Part shown: positions 25,444-37,060 of the stretch, in pieces
How the letters are laid out: each line of letters starts with the position of its first letter
How positions within the stretch are numbered: position 1 is the stretch's first letter
DNA from: Panonychus citri
Taxonomy: Eukaryota > Arthropoda > Arachnida > Trombidiformes > Tetranychidae
Assembly (NCBI RefSeq): GCF_014898815.1
Contig: NW_026515468.1
Coordinates: 1,178,001-1,242,000 of the forward strand
Reading direction: 5' to 3'
Length of the DNA: 64,000 nt
The notes under the pieces: model-generated
What the model was told of the DNA's origin: nothing
The model's input: only the letters and a program-made list of their open reading frames with translations
Database searches by the model: none
Translations under genes and position numbers: made by a program

Positions 25444-26656
25444 ATGGCAACAGTTGAAGAACCTTGGCCACCACTTAAAAATGACAGAATTCTTAAAACA
25501 ATCAAAGGTGAACCAACTGATTTCTCTCCGGTTTGGGTGATGAGACAAGCCGGAAGGTATTTGCCAGAATTCAGGGAAATCCGTCAACATCATGCTTTCT
25601 TTGATCTTTGCAAGTAAGGTATTTAATCTTAATTAATTGTCACAATTCTATTCGATTGTTGTCTCATCTTCAATCATTAAATTGTTTCTCATTGTTTTCC
25701 TTTTCGCTTATAGGACACCTGAATTAGCCACCGAAGTGACCCTGATGCCGATTCGTAAATTTCAACTTGATGCTGCCATTATTTTCTCGGACATTTTGGT
25801 TATCCCTCAGGCCTTGGGTATGGAGGTTACAATGGTTCCCGATGTTGGTCCAGTGTTTCCAGAACCTCTTCAAACACCGGCTGATGTTAAGAAATTAAAT
25901 GAATCGGTTGATATTTCTACTGAATTGAAGTACGTTCATGATGCTGTTCGTCTTACAAGACACAAATTAGAGGGTAAGGTTCCGTTAATTGGTTTCGCTG
26001 GAGCCCCTTGGACCCTGATGGGCTATATGATTGAAGGTAAAGGATCAAAAACCTTTTCAAAGGCTAAAAAATGGCTTTACCAGCATCCATATGAATCGGT
26101 TCAATTATTGGAACTAATCACCAACAAGATAATTGACCATTTATACCTTCAAGCAAAATCAGGCGCTCAATTGTTGCAGGTCTTTGAATCGCATCTCGGC
26201 TATTTAACACCTAAATTGTTCAATGCTTTTGAATATCCTTTCCTAAAGAAAATAGCGGAAACAGTTAAAAGTAAACTGAAAGCTGATGGACTTGAACCTG
26301 TTCCCATGATTATCTTTGGACTTCATGGTCACTTTGCCATTGAAACTTTAGGCTCAGATCCTAATCTATATGATGTTGTCGGAATCGATTGGACAGTTGA
26401 CCCGGTCAAGGCTCGTTCATTGGTTCACAAAGATGTCACATTGATGGGGAATCTTGATCCATGTGCCTTATATGGTGAAGTCGATGACATTGATAGTTAT
26501 GTTCAAGAAATGGTCGAAGCATTTGGAACCAAACGTTATATCGCCAATTTAGGCCATGGGATTTACCCTGATGTTAATCCCCAATGTCTGAATACATTTG
26601 TCAACGCGGTTCACAAACATTCCGCTATAATTAACCGAAAACAGTCCCAACAATAA
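25444..26656 (+). CDS. UROD: Uroporphyrinogen decarboxylase
   Basis: Two exons, 25444-25613 and 25714-26656, give 370 residues (human is 367). The intron splits the Lys codon of DLCKTPEL in phase 2. UROD is a cytosolic enzyme of heme synthesis that removes four acetate carboxyls of uroporphyrinogen III to give coproporphyrinogen III. The first signature PVWVMRQAGRYLPEFRE carries the catalytic-site Arg. AAIIFSDILVIPQALGMEV carries the key Asp. The second signature is GFAGAPWTLMGYMIEG. NLGHGIYPDVNP carries the conserved His. All active-site motifs are present, so it should be functional. A poly(A) signal AATAAA follows at 26724-26729. Confidence 0.98.
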
Positions 26657-28343
26657 CAAATGAAGATGCGACTTAACAATCACAATTTAACAACGATTGT
26701 GATTCATAACGATTGCCAATAACAATAAATAATGGATTGCATTTACTACTAAATGTTTATGGGAAATTATTCATTCCTCTTCATCCTTTATGTTTATTCA
26801 AACATGTAACCAGAATTTTTTTACTCTCTTCTACTCAATTTCCACCCAAAGAATCACCATGATAATTGAACATTGAAATAATCAGAAAACAAGACAAACC
26901 ATATTAACCTAAGAAAAGCTTTAGACTTACAAGTTTGGCATCAAGTCAATTAACTTAATTTAGGGGAATATACTAATAGTATATTAGACCTGAAGAAAAA
27001 GGTTCGAAAATAATTTCGTATTCTCTCAACAATTTAACTTGTTATTTAGAAAATTATTTTTGCTCTCAAAGTTTTCCACCTCTCCTTCAGGTCGTAATTA
27101 ATAACTGAATCTACAAAATTAACTCTAAATTGTTATTAACAAGATGAGGATGAAGATGCCAAGGACAATCAGTGCGTCACATTAACGATTCAAGCCTTTC
27201 CATTCAAAGTTAAATTGCTCATCTAAATTAACATTCAAATCCAAAAAAAGAGCTTCAACAATCAAGCTAATCAATTATCCTAATCATTGATTGATTTATT
27301 GGTTAACAGATAAATCCAGACAATTAATCATTCCATCCCAACAATTTGCTGGTTACAATACTTGATTAGAAACTATTAATTACTTAACCAAAGTAAAATT
27401 AACTTAGTATCAACAACTAACTGAATTAACTTTAATGGTCAATGAATTTTAGATTCAACAATCAACGGAATTGTTAAAATACTTGACAATTGTAATGATT
27501 GATGATGAAGGTTATTTTTAGGTTGATTGTTTCATCCTATGGGTGCTTTTGATTGTTGTTTATTAATTGTGATGATTAAAGTTAATTTTAAATTCACAGA
27601 TCAATTGAGCGGTAAATTGTTTCAATCTCTCTGTTAACTGTTCAACCAAATAATTAGTTTGTCAATTTTTTTTTTGATGAAAAAACAAAATTCATCTCTC
27701 AACAAAGTAAACTAATCATGAGAATTAATTAATTGCTCTTCAAATGTCAGCAATTAATTGACAATCAAGAAGAAAATTTTGACCAGAAAATTGTTTGTCA
27801 ATCGTAAAGATGAACAAACAATTAAATACAAATAATAATAAACTTGAAATTAACTAATTCCTGTTCTGGTTCCGCTTCAATATCATTTATGTTATTGTTG
27901 AAATCACTTAACACTTGATAGTAAATAATAATAATAAATTACAATTACGATCAACAATTAGGGAGAAAAACTTTTACTTTTATGATTAAAGATGAAGATA
28001 AACAATCAATTGCTCACTCTATTGTTTATCGTTGATTAGTATTAATCAGAGTCTTTTCCCATGGCTGTAAATTCACCGTGAAACCTTAAAGATGAGGATA
28101 AAAGTTGATTATACTTTGGAGAGCAATTAAGAAAACGACAACAATTAAATCAACAGATTCTAAGGCCAATGGATCAACTGATGCAAATCTTTCACCATCT
28201 TCACTTTAAATGTAAACAATGATGAATATGAATCCACTATTTAAACGGTTAAATCAGTGAATTAATGTTCATTTAGTGTTGACAACAATTAACGGTCATT
28301 TAATTTTCTTAATAACAGTGAAAGTTAAAAATCAATAAGAAAA
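26657..28343. other. Intergenic, AT-rich
   Basis: Contains the UROD 3' UTR with AATAAA at 26724. The rest is AT-rich sequence with no open frame or RNA structure that I can support. Confidence 0.5.
26724..26729 (+). terminator. Poly(A) signal AATAAA of UROD
   Basis: Canonical hexamer about 70 bases after the UROD stop codon. Confidence 0.7.
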
Positions 28344-29116
28344 ATGAATCAACAATCAATAGTTAATTTTGTTTCCTTGTTTCTTTGGATTCTGATTTCT
28401 TCAGGTATTCATCAAATTGAAAAGTTTTTAATTGTTGATCTTTATTATTAATCTTTTGTGTTAATCCATTTTCAGTGTTGGCTAAGGAATCAGTGGACAG
28501 AGATGGTGATCAACTGAGGAATCAACAATTAGCCGGTATGTTAACAACAAGTTCACCCGAACTAATTAAGCCAAGAATGGCCTCAGGGACTTTTTCCCTT
28601 GGTCAGTTCAGTGGGAAAAGTGTAAAGGTCAAGAATGGAGTTGATGTTGAGGCGATTAAGAGTCGTGTAGATAAAGGGACTGCCGTTGTTTCCGGAATTC
28701 TGTCCACATTTGCAGGTTCCGGTGATTCGTCCACACTGGAAGATGCTTTTTCTAAGTACGATGAATTGATGGAGGACATTGAGGCCGATTTGACGAAAGC
28801 TAAGATTGGATTAGGATTGAAATTAGAAGAAAGTTTAAAAGATTATAAAAAATCGAGTGATCGATTTTTCCGCTCTTTAAGGTCATTTAGTGGTACAAGT
28901 TGGGGCTATTTTCCTAATCAGGGTGGCAATTATTTTCCACAATTAGATGAGAAAGATTTGAAGAAACGAGTGATGAAATTAAATGAGATGCTGAATAAAG
29001 GATTTGAAGGTTTTCTCGAAATGTCAGAAAAAAGCAAAGATGTTCTAAGGCGAATGTACAAACGTCGATATGAGATGAGAAATGGTTTTAATTATCGTCA
29101 GAATAAAATCAAATAG
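28344..29116 (+). CDS. Orphan secreted alpha-helical protein
   Basis: Two exons, 28344-28404 and 28476-29116, with a phase-1 junction, give 233 residues. The first exon encodes a signal peptide (hydrophobic core VNFVSLFLWILISSVLA), cleaved about at VLA/KES. The mature part has no cysteine. It contains a long predicted helical segment (about residues 95-140, EDAFSKYDELMEDIEADLTK onward) and a second one near the C-terminus (EKDLKKRVMKLNEMLNKGFE), ending in a basic tail. A small Gly/Tyr/Phe-rich patch (WGYFPNQGGNYFP) separates them. A poly(A) signal AATAAA at 29216-29221 supports expression. I recognise no family. A lineage-specific secreted protein is the safest statement; a role in saliva or cuticle would be guesswork. 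Confidence 0.8.
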
Positions 29117-29526
29117 CGCAATTAACTAACCATCTTAATACAATCGATGGAAATTGTAATCAACTTTTTGTGTAATTTATTCTAATGTAACTTGTGTAAC
29201 TTTTTTTTCTGTGAAAATAAAGTATTAAATTCCTTCTTCAACTGTAATAATAATTATCAATTATTTTCGGAACAAAATCGATTCCCCTAATTGTTGCCAA
29301 TTAATTAATTTTCTCTCGAAAAAGTTTGATCCCAATTTTGGGTTCCATCGAAAATTGAATTTAGCGCTTAACCTTCGTTCTTTTTTCAGCCGGTAGGAGG
29401 AGCGAAAATTCGCTGTTGAGGTTTAAACGTTTTCTAAATTTGTAAAAACCTCGGTTTTAATTAATCTGTTAATTAAATTTGTCTCCTTTATAATTAGTGA
29501 TTAATTTTTACCTTCTATTTATTAAA
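29117..29526. other. Spacer with the secreted gene's 3' UTR and the prefoldin promoter
   Basis: A GC-richer block at about 29360-29420 just upstream of the prefoldin start is the likely promoter or 5' UTR. An imperfect hairpin with stem GAGGTTT/AAACCTC spans about 29417-29452. Confidence 0.4.
29216..29221 (+). terminator. Poly(A) signal AATAAA
   Basis: Canonical hexamer about 100 bases after the stop of the orphan secreted gene. Confidence 0.7.
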
Positions 29527-30118
29527 ATGGCCGCTCCTGAATTACCAGTTGAACTGAAACAACAACTTGAACAGGTAAGCAGTTTTTTCTGTCTTGTCAT
29601 CTTATCTTTTTACTTCTCTCATTTTTTTGGTTAAAAGGTAAAAAAAAGGAGAGTTTTATTGCCATTATGTTTTAATTAGCCGAATTCGATTGATTTAATG
29701 TGATTTTTTGTTTCTTTTTCGTGTATCTTGACTTTAGGAAGTTGAACTGTTGGCTGTCTCCATTCAACAACATCAAAATGCTCGAACCAAGTTCCAGGAG
29801 CTGGGTGAATGTGTCGCTAGCCAAGTCAAAGTACCAAAAAATTCTGAAATTTTAGTACCTTTAACAGCCTCCATGTATGTGAATGGTAGGATCACAGACA
29901 ATGATAGATTTCTGATTGACATTGGAACAGGTTATTACATTGAAAGAAACAGAGAGGCCGCTATTGACTATTTTAAACGTAAAGTTGAATTTCTCAGCAA
30001 AGAGATTGAGAAAATTGCTGAACAAATTATGATGAGACGAAAATATTTAGCACTAATCAATTTCCAAAAAGAGGAAAGTCAACAACAAGAATTACAACAG
30101 AAAAGCCTAAAACAGTAA
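29527..30118 (+). CDS. PFDN5: Prefoldin subunit 5
   Basis: Two exons, 29527-29574 and 29738-30118, phase 0, give 142 residues. Prefoldin 5 is an alpha-type subunit of the cytosolic hexamer that passes unfolded actin and tubulin to the CCT chaperonin. The layout fits the family. An N-terminal helix (LKQQLEQEVELLAVSIQQHQ) leads into a beta region (ILVPLTASMYVNGRI and FLIDIGTGYYIERN). The C-terminal coiled-coil helix is AIDYFKRKVEFLSKEIEKIA. The motif VPLTASMYVxG...D-GTGYY is diagnostic of prefoldin alpha subunits, and KRKVEFL favours subunit 5. The Gln-rich tail is a little longer than usual. Confidence 0.93.
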
Positions 30119-30622
30119 ACAAAAACTCACCTCTTTCCTGTTAATATCTCAACAATTATGTAAGAAACAATTGCGATTGACTGATCAAATTAATTCCAGT
30201 TAATTCTCCACTTTTACATCATTTTTTTTTGCCAAAAAAAAATTCTAATCATAATCAATCTCTCTCACTTAATCAAAGTGAATGAGATTAAATCGATTAC
30301 AATCCAAAAGTGAAAATTACATTTTTCTTGTAATAAAATTACATTAGTAGAAAAAATTTATTCTCTTTGTCTTCAATATTCATGATACACTATTTCCCAT
30401 GTTCTTCATGTTGTTTGGATCAAAAAAAAAGGGAACGAAAATGATTAAAAAAATTGATTAAGGAAAATAAATGAATCAAAATGAATAATGATGAAATAAT
30501 CACAGGTAAGGAAATTTGGTTACCAAAAAGAGCCGATTAAAAGTAACAAAATTAAGATTAACGATCTTCTTTCAATTGTTTCTCTGATTCTGGTAACATG
30601 ATCAGTCGAGTCCATTAGAAGA
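30119..30622. other. Spacer between convergent prefoldin 5 and CCDC28-like genes
   Basis: 3' UTR-like AT-rich sequence of the two convergent genes. No gene is seen. Confidence 0.4.
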
Positions 30623-33600
30623 TTAAATAGATTGTCGAGTAACGAGATATGATTGTTTGAGTATCACAATTAAAGTTGAATAATTAAGTTTTGAAAGTTG
30701 ATGTCCTTCCAGTTGATCGAGATTGTAATTGTTCACTGGAGAAAAAGAGATGAAAACGGAATCAATTAGTTCAGAGATGATGATTAATTAATTGTTCTTT
30801 TATTCCAATTACAATTAATGACCAATTTTTTTACCAACCAAATGATTGTGTTAACCATTCAGGTCATTTGTTAATTGTTTCACTTTGAAAACAAAATGAA
30901 TCCTAAATTGGGAAACAAATACACTAAATATATTTTGATTTCGCTCAAATAATTAACCTGTTAACAGTTAAATAATGAGAATTAAAGTATTCATGATAAG
31001 TAAATAAATTAATTTAAACAGGAATTAAATTAATACGATATAATAATAGATTGTAATTAAAGAGTAACAACAATTAACATAAACTTCCTACCGAAAGTGA
31101 TACAATGACTTGAAGGTAAAATTGATCATTAATTGAATAAACACTTACATTGAGAAACTTAATTGTTGAAGCTAAATAAGCAAATAAAGAAACAGTAAAA
31201 GGAGAAGAGAATTAATTAATCATGAGAATAATGATCAACTCAATCAACTGTTGTTAAATGTTATTAAATGATCAACACTTACACTTTCAATTAACTTGGA
31301 CATGTTTTCCTTGGCTAAACGACGTCCATCCTCAGTGTCTTGTCTAACGAAGTGATTAATTGCTAATTAGTTGCAAACAACTTTAATTTAATCAATGGAT
31401 AAATTACTTACAATTCTTGTTGATTGTTCAAATCAAAATGAAGTCGAGCAAGTTTTTCTTGCTGCTCTCTGACACTTTCCATTTTCTCAAAGGTTATATC
31501 TTGACCTGTTGGGAAGATTAAGAAGATGATTAAGAAAATGATTAAGAAAAGTGATTAATTCTCATTGATCGAATGCTGTTTGCTAGGGATTATAATTAAT
31601 TATTATCTAAAACATGATAAACATAAATTGGTAAGAAGGTTAATGAACTAATTGTATCTAATGTACAATAATGTATTGAACCGGTTTAAGTCTAACAATT
31701 AAATACAGGTAATCATAATCAAAGTGATTTAGTATTTTCCTAAATAATCATGAGAAGAAACTTTTTACAATAAGGAAAAAATATTGATTATTAATTCATA
31801 TTCATATTAACTAGTAAATTCATGATGATGAACATTTTTTTCAACACTGATGAGCTTGACTAATCTGTTACATGGGAATGAAATAATCATTCAAATCACT
31901 TGACCATTTGATTATTAATGAGACTATTATAATATTGTTGAAATAATTTACAACCAATAAGCAATTTCTATTGTTGAGAGTTAATTGTTTGATTGTCAAG
32001 TCAATTATTTATTACCATTAATGTAAAAAAATGATAACTTTGAACCATAAAAGTAACGAGATAATTATCACCATGACACGAACTCAATTCACCAATCACT
32101 TTGATTGTAGTTTATTTCAACGATTGTAATAACCACCTTAATTATATGAATGAGTAATTAACGTTGTTAAAAATTGTCAATATTAAGAAAACAAGAATGG
32201 AAAATAATAATATATCATGATAGCAATTTAGTCTAACAATATAACTAAATGATAGACAAATTGGTAAAAATTGAGAAAATGATTAACTGTTAACCTCTTA
32301 GCAGTTACTAAATTGACAATTAAGCCAATAGATTGACACTAATCCGCAAAGAAACTCATTCAATCTTCATTGGGATGATTTCTGAACATTTCTCATGCTG
32401 ATGATTACAATTAGTCGCAACGATAGCCTGTGAATAACAATAGAATCACTGAATTTACTTTTTTTTCTTCAAAATTGCTTTTTGACGGAAATTCTTTAAA
32501 TAGAATTGGCGTTTTCATTGAGAAAAGAAAAAAAAAATACCAGTCAATCAGTAACGGGCCCAAGTAAACAATTTAGTAACAATCAGCGGGTAAGAGGGAA
32601 CCCTAGTTAAGCTTGACTGGGTCTTTTTGATTGTGGTGAGAGCAACAATTAATTTAATTGTCTGGTGGGGGAAATGTACTGAGAATGATGAACACCCTTG
32701 ATAATGTCCACTTAAGGAAACGATTGTTGTTCAAGTTTATTTTGTTACGATTGGAAAACACTTATCGAGAAATAATTAACTAATAACTCTAATTGACTTT
32801 CATCCTCGAAAAGAGATAAATTTTAGTTAACTAGACATGGAAATAAACAACAATTACAATAATTGATAATCAGTGAAATAGAAAATTTTGATTTACAAAC
32901 AATAATGATAACATGTATTAATGGTTAATCAATCAGAAGAGTGAATTAGAATTGGAAACCATCAATCAATCAAACAAATCAATCATTTGAACAATGATTC
33001 CTAGAGATTTGTTTATATATTATTCAGATTAGAAGTGAACAAAATAAAAATGAAGTCATATACCTGATTGAAATCAATGTCAGTTGATTTAGTTAATGTT
33101 AATAATCACATAAAAGTAAATTGCTACAAATTGTAGTCAATTAAAATGTTCATTGTCTCCGGGAAAGCAAAGACAATTACTAAATTAAATTAAATGATTT
33201 AGTTGCACCAATTTAGATAAGTGGATAGATAATTTGAATTAGTATAATAGTTTTCATTGATCAAATGAACCAAGACTAATCATAAATGTATTGACGATAA
33301 TGTAAATATTGTGTCAAAAGTTAAACTGATCATCAGACTAATCAATCAATCGACTATCAATTATTGGAGCCAATTCTAACTACGATAATGTTATTGACTT
33401 AAGATGAGGTAATCAAATATGAGAGAGAGAAAGAGAGAGAGAGAGCATGGTGATGATGGATTAAGAAAACATGAGATGAATTTACTCACCGAAGGCTTGT
33501 AACTTTCCAGAATGAAAATCACTGAGTAATCTTAATAATCCTTGTTCCATTTGCCGGACATCAGCTACATCTGTGATAAAAGAGTGAGTTGGACTCTCAT

Positions 33601-34023
33601 GTCCATTAATTAATCCGGATGAGGAAGGAGGTTTACCATTGAAACGTAAATTGGGATTGCCATAAAGATGGCGATAACTTAAATTGCCTTTGTCATTAGT
33701 GAGACAGAGACAGAAAAGATTAACGTGCAACAATCAAATTGGAATCAAATCAAAAACAAATCAACCAAAGATAATCATAGACCAAAATAATAAGAAGAAA
33801 ATGGAGATCACAGTTGATTGGATAAAAAGAACAAAATAAAAATAAAACAAATTAAAACAAAGAAATAAAATCAAAACAAGAGAATAGAAAATGTAAAAGA
33901 CACTGAGAGGGTCAAACCAGCAGAGAATCAACAAATTTAACTCTTACCTTTTATCCTTTTACGACCACTGTTATTTTTGATAGAATTTGCTTGAGAACTG
34001 TTCTCAATTGTCGAGTCAACCAT
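30623..34023 (-). CDS. Coiled-coil domain protein 28 (CCDC28A/B)-like; last exon uncertain
   Basis: Exons 34023-33948, 33687-33490, 31505-31412 and 31343-31283 are phase-matched. The first encodes MVDSTIENSSQ...GRKRIK. The second contains the family core HSFITDVADVRQMEQGLLRL followed by LSDFHSGKLQAFG. The third has FEKMESVREQQEKLARLHFD; the fourth has KENMSKLIES. These match the conserved region of vertebrate CCDC28A/B; CCDC28B is linked to ciliary BBS function and mTORC2 (family knowledge). A terminal exon starting at 30735 has a strong acceptor (TTTTTCTCCAG) and in one frame encodes NLDQLEGHQLSK, resembling the family's NLDQLL helix. That frame needs the preceding donor to be GAAA/GTGTAA (end 31285), two bases before the better-looking GTAAGT. 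With the better donor translation stops at once. The gene spans a 1.9-kb intron. Confidence 0.85.
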
Positions 34024-34591
34024 GATTACGATTGGTAATAATTTAGATTAATTTATAAACACAAAAAAGAATAAAGTTGAGAGAATAGAATAAAAAATAA
34101 TTGAAAGACAAGGTGTTGATTTTTTTACTCTCCGGTGGGTTTGGTGTTTTTCTGAGGCTTTTTTTGTATGGGCACTTTTGTTGATCATCAATTTAGAGAG
34201 GAAAATTAATTGTCAATAACACTGGCAATTGATCAAGATTCTTGATGAAGTTTATCGACAAGGACATTCAACAAATTCTAATAAATAAATGACTAAACCT
34301 CTCTAACCAGGCAACTAAATGATTCGTTCATGAATCAAATTCAGTTTCCAAAACAAAACAAAACCTGAAGAGAGAAAAAGAGTTTCCTTTTTTTCTCACC
34401 AGAGGGAACTTAATCTTTGTCGTTCGCAGCTTTTTAATCAACTGATTTAATCTAATTAATTGGAAAATCTTTTCTTTTAATTAGGTTGTTGATGATTTCA
34501 GCTATTTCTTTTTAATTCTAATTTAATCCTAATAATTCAAATCATCCTGGACGATTAAAATTATTTGTTTTCGAAAGAAATTGAAGTTGTG

Positions 34592-34605
34592 CTTCCATCT
34601 AGTGG
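34592..34605 (-). promoter_or_regulatory. CTCF-like site (first duplicate)
   Basis: The reverse complement CCACTAGATGGAAG fits the CTCF core CCASYAGRKGGCRS with one mismatch. It lies inside the duplicated block and is repeated exactly at 47440-47453. Confidence 0.3.
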
Positions 34606-35768
34606 CAGAAAATCCTCTTAACTTGATCATTTTTTTTTGTAAAAAAAATTTTCTCATCAAAAGTTAATTGTTGTTTATCAATTTTTTTTTAATTCCAATG
34701 ATTTGTGATAATTGTCAACTTTTGATAATAAACTTCGTGTAGGTCTGGAAGTCTCTTTGTAAATCCAATTGGATTCGTAATATTCATTTGTGAGTTTTAC
34801 TGTTAATTGTTTATCTTTTGTTTACTTTGGATTATCCTTGATTAATGTTTACAATTAACTAATTCTTTTGTTTAAATGTTAATTTTCCTTTTTTTTGTTA
34901 GTAAAGTTAACAATGAGACAATTGTATTAACTTTTAGAATCAAAAGAATAGAATTAAATTGTTGATCTATTTAGTTTATTTGTGTTAATTGGTTACACTT
35001 TCTCTTTTCTTATCCACAGTTAATCCGATGATCAGATGTTGATTAATTAACTAATGATGAGCCTCCAACAATTAAATTGCGACTCAAGGGCTTAAATTAC
35101 TTCCTAATTTTTCTGTTTCGTTGAAAATACAAGTCACAAAAAAGTGAAATCAACTAACTGGTTTTACTAGTTAATTCAAGTATTTCGAGTTACTTATCAA
35201 TGGTCATCTCGAAATTGATTTTTAATTAGGTGAAGAAAAAAATGATCAACACTTTCGTCATATTAAATTAAATAGTTGAGCTGTTGTTATTTGAATCATT
35301 GGAATTAATTAATCAAGCAAAATGATGATCCCCAAGGAATGATAATTGTTTGGAAAAATGGTTCTAATCAGATTCGTGGATGTGTAACTTTGGAAAACAA
35401 ATTGAAGTGGTAATCACAATTTAATTTCTTTCGTGCGTCGAGATGATTTGATTGAATGATTAAGCACATTGGTCTCGGATAATCAGTGGATCAATCGATT
35501 AATCGACCTTACGAACACCAGGATTAATACCATGACCATAACCTGAAGGTCCCCATTGCTTAGCATAACAAGCTGATTGGAAGAAAAGAAAAGAAAATCA
35601 AATTGAATTAAAATCAATGGTGACAATTGAATAAACGATCAAATGATTCAACTACATGTTGATACTTTCGTATTGTTGACTTACTTTTACAGTAGATTTC
35701 CCCTTCTTTTTCACAGAGTGTTGTTGATTCGAGTCTTTTATGACATTCAGCGCAATTGAAACACGACA

Positions 35769-36107
35769 TTTCCGTTTCTATTTGTACCATTCGCTTCTCC
35801 ATTTATTTATGGCTTTAGTTCTGGTTTAACTAGTGGTTCAACTTGAGATTTATTACCACAAGAACCTAACCTGACCGATGAACTGTGTGACAAACACCTA
35901 ACCTAACTTGACCTTACACTAGTGTTACTGAATATTCTCTCTCATGAAATTATCTTCAGATGACCTTGAACTGCTTTCCAGAAATGACCTGAATGACTTT
36001 GATCTTTCAATATGACGATCGAGTATTGCTCGTACACATACCAATCAAGTCTTAAGTCTCTGCGACTCATAGTTGCTTAGAAAATCGCAAGAAACATCGG
36101 TAAAAAT
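35769..36107. repeat. Inverted repeat arm A
   Basis: The reverse complement matches 36521-36815 over most of its length. It joins LIM linker sequence (about 35769-35870) to about 230 bases of sequence not present in the intact LIM locus. Confidence 0.88.
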
Positions 36108-36451
36108 AGCCTTGTACTGTAAGGTTTATTTTGGAAGGTTATTTGGACCCAAAGATTATGGTCATGGAGCTGCTACGGTTTTTTTACAATGGGTTCTAAT
36201 ACCAATCGAAAATATTAAAATCAAAAATCAAAAATTTGTCGTTGGTTTAATTTTACTGATGCCATTACTTTATTATTATAAGCTTCAATTAGAAACAAAT
36301 TTTCTGAAAATTAGGACTGAAATGTCGGGAAATAGGTGTAGATGGAGGATTGATAACATCACCCATGATGAATATTTTGCTGAAATATCTTTGGAATTTA
36401 AACAAAAAAAACATCCGTTATGTTGAAAACAAAAATTTCAACTGACCGATT

Positions 36452-36815
36452 ACTCGACAGTGGTAATTTAACGATTCATGATAACGATTTGTACAGGGGT
36501 ATTCAGCTATTCAAACAATTTTACCGATGTTTCTACGCAACTATGAGTCGCAGAGACTTAAGACTTGATTGGTATGTGTACGAGCAATACTCAATTGTCA
36601 TATTGAAAGATCAAAGTTATTCAGGTCATTTCTGGAAAGCAGTTCAAGGTCATCTGAAGATAATTTCATGAGAGAGAATATGTTATATGAGGTGTTTGTC
36701 ACACAGTTCATTGGTTAGGTTAGGTTCTTGTGGTGATAAATCTAAAGTTGAACCACTAGTTAAACCAAAACTAAAGCCATAAATAAATGGAGGGTCGATA
36801 GAAACGGAAATGGAT
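36452..36815. repeat. Inverted repeat arm B
   Basis: It pairs with arm A (36521-36815 against 36107-35769) and also with arm C (36452-36663 against 37060-36843). It contains LIM exon 2 and linker fragments in plus orientation. Confidence 0.88.
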
Positions 36816-36842
36816 TAACAAAAAAAACAGACCATCTCCTTT

Positions 36843-37060
36843 CAGATGACCTTGAACCGCTTTCTTTTAGAAATGACCTGAATGACTTTGATCTTTCAAT
36901 ATGACAATTGAGTATTGCTCGTACACATACCAATCAAGTGTTGAGTCTCTGCGACTCATCATTGCTTAGAAAATCGCAAGAAACATTGGTAAAATTGTTT
37001 GAATAGCTGAATACCCCTGTACAAATCGTTATCATGAATCGTTAAATTACCACTGTCGAG
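36843..37060. repeat. Inverted repeat arm C
   Basis: A third copy of the extra sequence, direct relative to arm A and inverted relative to arm B. It runs into a minus-oriented LIM exon 2 fragment. Confidence 0.88.

Noticed and set aside
30541..30660. Alternative C-terminal exon of the CCDC28-like gene reading LLDNLFNLLMDS
   Set aside because: In-frame stops lie directly upstream and no AG acceptor separates them from this segment.
36073..36426. 117-codon plus-strand ORF as a functional LIM gene
   Set aside because: It contains only a piece of LIM exon 2 in inverted orientation fused to unrelated sequence; no complete zinc finger can form.
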